This document shows, one piece after another, positions 1 through 5,781 of a stretch of DNA of 12,115 bases. The stretch is from Gammaproteobacteria bacterium (lineage in GTDB: Bacteria > Gemmatimonadota > Gemmatimonadetes > Longimicrobiales > Gaopeijiaceae). The stretch covers positions 1 through 12,115 of the forward strand of contig VYDD01000345.1 of NCBI GenBank assembly GCA_009843625.1, read 5' to 3'. How positions within the stretch are numbered: the stretch's first letter is position 1; each line of letters opens with the position of its first letter. The position numbers and the translations under genes are program-made. Under the pieces are notes generated by a model. That model worked only from the letters and a program-made list of their open reading frames with translations, was not told the origin of the DNA and did not search any database.

Positions 1-2288
1 CCGCCACCCTCACCGAGGTTGTGGCCCGGTACTGCCAGGTCTGCCATAACGACGCGCTCCTGACCGGCAACATGACCCTGTCCGGCTTCCAGGTTGAGGC
101 GGCCGCGCAGAGGGCCGAGACGGCCGAGCGCATGATCCGCAAGCTGCGTGCCGGCATGATGCCCCCGCCCGGCATGCCCCGTCCCGCCGGCGACACCCTG
201 CTGGCCCTGGCCGAGACGCTCGAAAACACCATAGACGATGCCGCGCGCCGCAACCCCAACCCCGGGGGGCGCGCCTTCCGGCGGCGAAACCGGGCGGTAT
301 ACGCGCAGTCGGTGAAGGACCTGCTCGGCCTCGACATCGACGCCGGCGAGTACCTTCCTCTGGACACCAAGAGCGCCAACTTCGACAACATCGCCGACGT
401 GCAGATGCTCTCGCCGACGCTGCTCGAAGCGTACCTCAACGCGGCCAGCGAGATCAGCCGGCTGGCGATCGGAGACCGCGAGGCCTCGCCGCGGGAGGTG
501 GCCTACAAGGTCGAGAAGCGCGCATCGCAGCTCGTCCACGTGGAGGGCACGCCATACGGGTCGCGTGGCGGCATCGCCATCAACCACACCTTCCCGGCGG
601 ACGGGGAATACGTGTTCTGGATGCAGTTCCACGGCGTGGGCGGCAGGGCGACCGGCGAGAAGATCGAGGTCTCCTTCGACGGCGAGCGGGTGGCCCTCCT
701 GGACGTGAACCTGCGCGGAGGAACGGAGAACGAGCAGCAGGGCCGGGAGATGGTCACCGACCCCATCTTCGTGCGCGCCGGTCCCCGCAGCGTTTCCGCC
801 TCGTTCGTCAGGACCTTCGAGGGGCCGGTGGAGGAAGTGCGCGCGCCTCTCGGCCGCGCCGTCAACAGCGGCTGGCCCGACCTGGCGCTCACCACGGTGC
901 CGCACCTGCGCGAGTTCGCGGTGCGTGGCCCCAACAACGTTACGGGCGTATCGGAGACGCCGAGCCGGCAGAAGATCTTCAGTTGCCGTCCAACCTCTCC
1001 CGAAGAGGCGCCCACGTGCGCCCGCAGCATCTTCTCGCGCCTGGCCACCGACGCCTACCGGCGTCCCGCCACCGACAGCGACATCGCCGACCTGATGGCC
1101 TTCTACGAGATCGGAGCCGATGAGGGAGGTTTCGAACGCGGCATTCGCTTCGCGCTTCAGGCGCTGCTGGCGAGCCCGCACTTCGTATTCCGCTTCGAGG
1201 AACCGCCCTCGGGCACGCGCGCCGGCGAGCAATACGAGCTCGACGGGGCCGCCGTCGCCTCGCGGCTATCCTTCTTCCTCTGGGGCTCTCCGCCGGATGA
1301 AGAGCTGATGGAGGCGGCGCGCCGCGGGAGGCTGGACGACGCAGATGAGCTCGAGCGGCAGGTCCGCCGAATGCTGGCGGATCCCCGCTCCGAAGCGCTC
1401 TCGACCCGCTTCGCATCGCAGTGGCTGCGCCTGCAGGACCTGGACAAGGTGGCGCCGGACATCTACACCTTCCCGTACTTCGATCTGACGCTGTCGGACG
1501 CGATGAGGCGCGAGACGGAACTCTTCTTCCAGAATCTGGTGCAGGAGGACCGCAGCCTGCTCGAAATCCTCACCGCGGACTACACCTTCGTGAACGAGCG
1601 GCTCGCCGCCCACTACGGCATCCCCGATGTCGCGGGCAACAGCTTCCGGCGCGTCGCGTACCCGGACGACCGCCGCAGCGGGCTCCTCGGGCAGGGCAGC
1701 ATCCTCATGCTCACCTCGATGGCGAACCGCACGTCGCCCGTGCTGCGCGGCAAGTGGGTCATGGAAGTGCTTCTGGACTCCCCGCCTCCGCCTCCTCCGC
1801 CCGACGTTCCGGCGCTCGAGGCCACCGAAGGCACCGAGGAGGGCAAGGTCCTGACCACGCGCGAGCGCATGGAGAAGCATCGGGCCAGCCCGGTGTGCCA
1901 GGCCTGCCACCAGTTCATGGATCCCATCGGGCTGGCGCTCGACAACTTCGACGTGACCGGGGAGTGGCGGGTGCGCGAGTACGGGATGCCGCTCGACACC
2001 CGCGGCACCTTCTACGACGGAACCACCGTGGCGAGCCCGGGCGACCTGCGCGACGTGCTCCTCAAGCGCCCCATTCCGATCGTGCGCGCCTTTGCCAAGA
2101 ACCTGATGGCGTACGCGCTCGGGCGCCGCGTCATGCATTACGACCAGCCTGCGATCCGCGAGATCACGCGCGAGGCGGAGGCCAACGACTACCGGATGTC
2201 GTCGTTCATACTGGGCGTGGTCCAGAGCGACGCATTCTCCATGAAGCGTACGGATGCGCTCCTCACGGAGGAGACGTCATCCAACTGA
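1..2288 (+). CDS. DUF1592-group diheme exported protein, module A (5' end outside window)
   Basis: The protein belongs to the planctomycete-type cytochrome/DUF1592 group, whose biochemical role is not established. The frame is open from base 3. The residues before the GTG at 21 (A-T-L-T-E-V-V) match the paralogue at 5782-8271, so that GTG is internal and about 60 N-terminal residues, including the signal peptide, lie off the left edge. In order I see: heme-c motif CQVCH (nt 33-47) followed by a Met-Pro-rich GMMPPPG segment that could supply an axial Met; PSD3/DUF1587 (nt 279-480); a beta-rich segment (nt 480-930) resembling a carbohydrate-binding fold; PSD5/DUF1595 (nt 1017-1200); PSD4/DUF1592 (nt 1234-1660); PSCyt3/DUF1588 with a seven-proline run and a second heme motif CQACH (nt 1896-1910); and PSD2/DUF1585 to the end. 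The DUF1552 gene follows 31 bases after the TGA, as in an operon. Family assignment is strong, function unknown. Confidence 0.93.
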   Translation, partial: ATLTEVVARYCQVCHNDALLTGNMTLSGFQVEAAAQRAETAERMIRKLRAGMMPPPGMPRPAGDTLLALAETLENTIDDAARRNPNPGGRAFRRRNRAVYAQSVKDLLGLDIDAGEYLPLDTKSANFDNIADVQMLSPTLLEAYLNAASEISRLAIGDREASPREVAYKVEKRASQLVHVEGTPYGSRGGIAINHTFPADGEYVFWMQFHGVGGRATGEKIEVSFDGERVALLDVNLRGGTENEQQGREMVTDPIFVRAGPRSVSASFVRTFEGPVEEVRAPLGRAVNSGWPDLALTTVPHLREFAVRGPNNVTGVSETPSRQKIFSCRPTSPEEAPTCARSIFSRLATDAYRRPATDSDIADLMAFYEIGADEGGFERGIRFALQALLASPHFVFRFEEPPSGTRAGEQYELDGAAVASRLSFFLWGSPPDEELMEAARRGRLDDADELERQVRRMLADPRSEALSTRFASQWLRLQDLDKVAPDIYTFPYFDLTLSDAMRRETELFFQNLVQEDRSLLEILTADYTFVNERLAAHYGIPDVAGNSFRRVAYPDDRRSGLLGQGSILMLTSMANRTSPVLRGKWVMEVLLDSPPPPPPPDVPALEATEGTEEGKVLTTRERMEKHRASPVCQACHQFMDPIGLALDNFDVTGEWRVREYGMPLDTRGTFYDGTTVASPGDLRDVLLKRPIPIVRAFAKNLMAYALGRRVMHYDQPAIREITREAEANDYRMSSFILGVVQSDAFSMKRTDALLTEETSSN

Positions 2289-2306
2289 AGAAGGGCTGAA
2301 CGTCCT

Positions 2307-2312
2307 GGGAGG
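2307..2312 (+). promoter_or_regulatory. Ribosome binding site of the module A DUF1552 gene
   Basis: GGGAGG lies seven bases before the ATG at 2320. It decides the start in favour of 2320 over the in-frame ATG at 2254, which lies inside the previous gene. The protein from 2320 also aligns from its first residues with the paralogue starting at 8356. Confidence 0.75.
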
Positions 2313-2319
2313 CAAACTG

Positions 2320-3747
2320 ATGAACTTCCTCACCGGCAAACACATCCACCGGCGTACCTTCCTGCGCGGGATGGGCGGATCTCTCGCGCTCCCGCTCCTG
2401 GACGCCATGGTGCCCGCGGGCGCGGGATGGGCCCGGGCTTCGGCCAACCTGGAGAAAACCCGCTTCATCGCCGTCGAGATCGTGCACGGCGCCTCCGGGT
2501 GCACGGAGTGGGGAGCGACCCAGAACCTGTGGTCGCCCGCGAAGACCGGCCGCGACTTCGACCTGAGCCCCACGGCCATGAAGTCGCTCGCCCCCTTCCA
2601 GGACTACCTCACCATCGTGAGCAACACGGACGTGCGCATGGCGGACGCCTACACCTCGCCCGAGATCGGCGGGGATCACTTCCGCTCGAGCGCGACCTTC
2701 CTCACCCAGGCGCACGCGAAACAGACCGAGGGATCGGACGTCTTCGTGGGAACGTCGATGGACCAGTTGTTCGCGCAGCGCTTCGGCCAGGAGACGCCCA
2801 TTCCATCGATGCAACTCTGCATCGAGAACGTGGATCAGGCGGGCGGATGCGCCTACGGCTACGCCTGTGTGTACACCGACACCCTGAGCTGGGCCTCCCC
2901 CACCGAGCCGCTGCCGATGATCCGCGACCCGCGGGTGGCCTTCGACATGCTCTTCGGAGCGGGCGGAACCCCCGAGGCGCGCGCCGAGCGGCGGCAGGCC
3001 AACCGCAGCATCCTGGACTGGATCGCGGGCGAGGTGGCCGAGCTGAGGATGGTGCTGGCCGGGGAGGATCGGGTGCGGCTGGAGCAGTACCTGGACAACG
3101 TGCGCGAACTCGAGCGCCGCATTCAGATGATCGAGGAGCAGAACGCGAGCGGCCAGGAGCGGGCGCTGCCGGAAGCCCCGGCGGGCGTCCCCGACTCCTT
3201 CACCGAGCATCTGCAGCTCATGTTCGACCTGCAGGTGCTGGCCTTCCAGACCGACATGACCCGGGTCTTCACCCTGAAGCTCTCGCGCGACGCCACCAAC
3301 CGGGTGTATCCGGAGAGCGGCTTGGATCTGCCGTTCCACCCGACCTCGCACCACGGCAACAATCACGAGGAGATCCTCAAGTTCCAGCAGTTCAACGAGT
3401 TCTTCACGGGACAGATGCTGTACCTGCTGGAGAAGATGGACGAGTCGATGGACGGGGACGCGAGCCTGCTCGACCGCAGCATGGTGCTGTACGGATCGCC
3501 CATGGGCGACCCCAACGTCCACAACCACCGGCGGGTGCCCATGTTCCTCGCCGGCAAGGCCAACGGCCAGCTCGAGGGCAACCTGCACCTGCACGCCCCG
3601 GACGACACGCCCATGGCCAACGTGATGCTCACCATGCTGCACAAGCTGGGGCTGGACGACCTGGAGGACTTCGGGGACAGCACCGGCGAGTTCGCGCTGT
3701 CGCTGCCCGCGGTGGCGGCCGCCGACGCAAGCAGCTCCAGCCGATAG
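2320..3747 (+). CDS. DUF1552 (HXXSHH) family Tat-exported protein, module A
   Basis: This 475-residue protein belongs to the DUF1552/HXXSHH family, routinely found beside DUF1592-group cytochromes; its activity is not known. A twin-arginine signal opens the protein: RRTFLRG at residues 11-17, a short hydrophobic stretch, and a likely cleavage near ASA at about residue 42. Tat export implies folding, perhaps with a metal, before crossing the membrane. The family motif is intact as HPTSHH at residues 340-345. A second conserved block reads YGSPMGD followed by HNH (around residues 388-400). A region rich in Glu and Arg (about residues 225-280) looks helical and could be a short coiled coil. The gene sits 31 bases after the DUF1592 gene and 65 bases before the ankyrin gene, so co-transcription is likely. 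A distant relation to the DUF1501/alkaline-phosphatase-like proteins is possible but cannot be tested by eye. Confidence 0.93.
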   Translation: MNFLTGKHIHRRTFLRGMGGSLALPLLDAMVPAGAGWARASANLEKTRFIAVEIVHGASGCTEWGATQNLWSPAKTGRDFDLSPTAMKSLAPFQDYLTIVSNTDVRMADAYTSPEIGGDHFRSSATFLTQAHAKQTEGSDVFVGTSMDQLFAQRFGQETPIPSMQLCIENVDQAGGCAYGYACVYTDTLSWASPTEPLPMIRDPRVAFDMLFGAGGTPEARAERRQANRSILDWIAGEVAELRMVLAGEDRVRLEQYLDNVRELERRIQMIEEQNASGQERALPEAPAGVPDSFTEHLQLMFDLQVLAFQTDMTRVFTLKLSRDATNRVYPESGLDLPFHPTSHHGNNHEEILKFQQFNEFFTGQMLYLLEKMDESMDGDASLLDRSMVLYGSPMGDPNVHNHRRVPMFLAGKANGQLEGNLHLHAPDDTPMANVMLTMLHKLGLDDLEDFGDSTGEFALSLPAVAAADASSSSR

Positions 3748-3803
3748 GCGGCCGCGAGGGCGACCGTCGAGACTGACGTATTCGAGGATATGACGCGCAC
3801 ACT

Positions 3804-3809
3804 GGAGAG
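3804..3809 (+). promoter_or_regulatory. Candidate ribosome binding site of the module A ankyrin gene
   Basis: GGAGAG precedes the ATG at 3813. Further in-frame ATGs lie at 3825, 3840 and 3861; the last also has a GGGAG eight bases upstream (3848-3852). The true start is therefore uncertain within 48 bases. Confidence 0.45.
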
Positions 3810-3812
3810 CAG

Positions 3813-5576
3813 ATGAGAGAGAGGATGCGCGAACAGGGAATGAAAGCGGGAGCGGGGAGAATGGATACCCGAAGGCCCGGCGCGCTTGTGGCCGCCCTGG
3901 TCCTGACCCTCCTGGTTTCGGCGGCGACACCGCCGGAATCGCCGGTGGCGGACGCGGCCATGCGCGGCGATCACGGGTCGGTGCGCGCGCTGCTCCAGCA
4001 AGGCGCCGACGTAAACGCCGCCCAGGGCGACGGCATGACCGCGCTCCACTGGGCGGCTGACCGCGGCGACCTCGAGATGGCACGCATGCTCGTCTACGCG
4101 GGCGCCGGGCTGGAGGCGGTGACCCGCATGGCGGAGTACACGCCCCTGCACCTGGCCAGCCGGGCGGGCCACGGGGCGGTGGTGCGCGCGCTGCTCGAGG
4201 CGGGAAGCGACCCGGCGGCACCTACCGGCAGCGGCGGCGCGACCCCCCTGCACCTGGCGGCCGCCGCGGGTGACGCGGAAGCGGTCGCCGCGCTGATCGA
4301 GCACGGGGCCGACGTGGACGCGCGCGAGCAGCGGGCCGAGCAGACGCCCCTCATCTTCGCCGCGGCGCAGAACCGGGTGGAGGCGATCCGGGCGCTGATC
4401 GCGGGAGGGGCCGACCCGTCGCTCGCCACCACGGTGGTGGATATGGTCGAGCTGGAGGAGTCCCTCCGCGGCGGCGAACAGGACCGAGTGCGCCAGCAGA
4501 TCAACGCCCAGCTCGCCGCCAGGGCGGCGCAGGAACAGAAGGAAGAGGGCGAAGAGGAAGAGAAGCCGGCCGAGGCGCCCAAGCCCCTCTCCATGGGGCA
4601 GCAGGTCGGGCACATGGGCGGCATGACCGCCCTGCTGCACGCGGCGCGCCAAGGTCACGCCGAGGCCGTCGAGGCGCTCCTCGATGCCGGCGCCGATATC
4701 GATCAGGTCAGCGCGGACGGGACCACGCCGATCTTCATCGCCGCCCTGAACGGCCACTTCGACATGGTCCTCGCGCTGCTGGAGCGCGGTGCCGACCCGA
4801 ACCTGGCCAACCACGCCAACGGGACGCCCCTCTTCGCCACCATCAACCAGCAGTGGATCCCCAAGACCGGGTACGCCCAGCCCAACGTTCACCTCCAGCA
4901 GAACGCCACCCACATGGAGGCCATGGAGGCGCTCCTGCGGGCGGGGGCCGACCCGAACGCGCGACTCTCCAAGCGCCTCTGGTTCACCCAGTACGGCGGG
5001 AGCATCCTGAGCGTCAACATGACCGGGGCCACGCCCTTCTGGCGCGCCTCCTACGCGGCCGACGTCGCAGCGATGCGGCTGCTGGTGGCGTACGGGGCCG
5101 ACCACCGCGTTCCGACGCGACGGCCGCCTCCGCGCCGCCGCATCGCCTGGGACGAAGACCCGGGCGCGGACAAGTCGGGGATTCCCGCAGTGCCGGTCGG
5201 CGGCCCGGGCATCTATCCCATTCACGCCGCCTCCGGTGTCGGCTACGGGCAGGGGTTCGCGGCGAACGCCCACCGCCACGCGCCCGACGGCTGGATGCCC
5301 GCGATGCGCTACCTTGTAGACGAGTTGGGGGCGGACGTGAACGTCCGCGACCACGACGCCTACAACGCGCTGCATCACGCGGCCTCCCGCGGAGACACCG
5401 AGATGATCCGCTTCCTGGTGGAGCGCGGCGCGGACGTGATGGCCATCAGCCGCATCGGCCAGACGACCGCCGACATGGCTAACGGGCCCTACCAGCGCAC
5501 CACGCCCTACCCGGATGCGATCGCGCTGCTGGAGTCGTTCGGTTCCCTGAACAACAACAACTGCCAGTCCTGCTAG
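3813..5576 (+). CDS. Secreted ankyrin-repeat protein with C-terminal Cys-X-Ser-Cys tail, module A
   Basis: This 587-residue protein is almost entirely ankyrin repeats. A signal peptide is visible: a basic N-region, then the hydrophobic stretch ALVAALVLTLLVSAA (about residues 24-38). About twelve repeats follow: five regular ones (residues 44-209, with TPLHLA and GADVN signatures), a charged insert of about 60 residues rich in Glu and Gln (210-269), and further repeats from 270. Repeats 8-10 carry long insertions, including an Arg/Pro-rich loop and a VGGPGIYPIHAASGVGYG block that is nearly unchanged in the paralogue. The protein ends NNNNCQSC (580-587). Ankyrin repeats bind proteins, so a scaffold or chaperone role for the neighbouring exported proteins is likely. 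I chose the first ATG because the resulting N-region matches the paralogue in length; 3861 would give a shorter, more classical signal peptide. The gene is probably the last of its operon. Confidence 0.92.
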   Translation: MRERMREQGMKAGAGRMDTRRPGALVAALVLTLLVSAATPPESPVADAAMRGDHGSVRALLQQGADVNAAQGDGMTALHWAADRGDLEMARMLVYAGAGLEAVTRMAEYTPLHLASRAGHGAVVRALLEAGSDPAAPTGSGGATPLHLAAAAGDAEAVAALIEHGADVDAREQRAEQTPLIFAAAQNRVEAIRALIAGGADPSLATTVVDMVELEESLRGGEQDRVRQQINAQLAARAAQEQKEEGEEEEKPAEAPKPLSMGQQVGHMGGMTALLHAARQGHAEAVEALLDAGADIDQVSADGTTPIFIAALNGHFDMVLALLERGADPNLANHANGTPLFATINQQWIPKTGYAQPNVHLQQNATHMEAMEALLRAGADPNARLSKRLWFTQYGGSILSVNMTGATPFWRASYAADVAAMRLLVAYGADHRVPTRRPPPRRRIAWDEDPGADKSGIPAVPVGGPGIYPIHAASGVGYGQGFAANAHRHAPDGWMPAMRYLVDELGADVNVRDHDAYNALHHAASRGDTEMIRFLVERGADVMAISRIGQTTADMANGPYQRTTPYPDAIALLESFGSLNNNNCQSC

Positions 5577-5605
5577 CAGCCCGTGAACGAACTCCCCCCG
5601 GCATT

Positions 5606-5718
5606 CGAGCGGCGTTGCATCCGCGCTGGATCGCTTCGCTCCGCGTTGCCTATCGGCCCAATAGCTCTGCTATTCGGCCTTCAAGGCGCCTTGCCAGCCC
5701 GGCGCCTCGCCGCTCTCG
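5606..5718. repeat. Palindrome-rich intergenic element, possible structured extragenic repeat
   Basis: The 205-base spacer 5577-5781 holds an organised set of inverted repeats. An outer pair, GAGCGGCG (5607-5614) and CGCCGCTC (5708-5715), encloses an imperfect hairpin GGATCGCTTCGCTCC (5628-5642), a longer hairpin with arms GGCC-C-AATAGC and GCTATT-C-GGCC (5655-5679, three-base loop, one mismatch) and a perfect 12-base palindrome CAAGGCGCCTTG (5682-5693). This layout fits a repetitive extragenic or MITE-like element, or a folded RNA. No U-run follows the hairpins, so an ordinary intrinsic terminator is not supported. Only one copy is in the window, so dispersal in the genome is inference. Confidence 0.4.
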
Positions 5719-5773
5719 GTGCTCGGGCGGATTCATCCACGGACTGCTGAAGATGCAGCGGCATCCAACGGGC

Positions 5774-5777
5774 GGAG
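5774..5777 (+). promoter_or_regulatory. Candidate ribosome binding site of the module B DUF1592 gene
   Basis: GGAG lies four bases before the GTG at 5782. That start puts a Lys-Asn N-region directly before the hydrophobic signal-peptide core, whereas the upstream in-frame GTG at 5719 would add 21 uncharacteristic residues overlapping the palindromic element. Confidence 0.5.
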
Positions 5778-5781
5778 CACG

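Larger units (their letters stand above)
1..5576 (+). repeat. Tandem module copy A (DUF1592 / DUF1552 / ankyrin), left-truncated
   Basis: Three genes in the same order and orientation recur in copy B at 5782-11600. All three protein pairs align along nearly their whole length, with many identical blocks and scattered substitutions. This is a diverged operon-scale tandem duplication rather than a recent exact repeat. The copies differ in the spacers and in the ankyrin insert length. Confidence 0.9.

Noticed and set aside
21..23. GTG as the start of the first gene
   Set aside because: Codons upstream of it continue the alignment with the paralogue (A-T-L-T-x-V-V), and a start here would remove the signal peptide needed for heme attachment outside the cytoplasm.
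1780..1806. CCTCCG-type short repeat encoding seven prolines
   Set aside because: The proline run is a normal feature of the DUF1588 region and occurs at the same place in the paralogue (about 7756-7776), so it is not a separate repeat element.
1421..2299. Plus-strand open frame overlapping the DUF1592 gene in another frame
   Set aside because: The translation is Ala/Gly/Arg/Pro-rich without domains, while the overlapping frame holds clear DUF1588 and DUF1585 motifs. Similar shadow frames at 2427-3776, 5988-7049 and 8544-9611 were left out for the same reason.
3748..3755. GCGGCCGC palindrome after the module A DUF1552 gene
   Set aside because: It is a short self-complementary octamer expected by chance in GC-rich DNA, with no loop or T-run to make a terminator.
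2263..4221. Long open frame on the minus strand (652 codons) across the DUF1552 and ankyrin genes
   Set aside because: It lies antisense to two well-supported genes, has Arg/Gly/His-rich composition without any recognisable domain, and is expected in GC-rich DNA. The same applies to the minus-strand frames at 3363-5378, 5650-7155, 7309-8379, 8467-9954 and 9738-11573.
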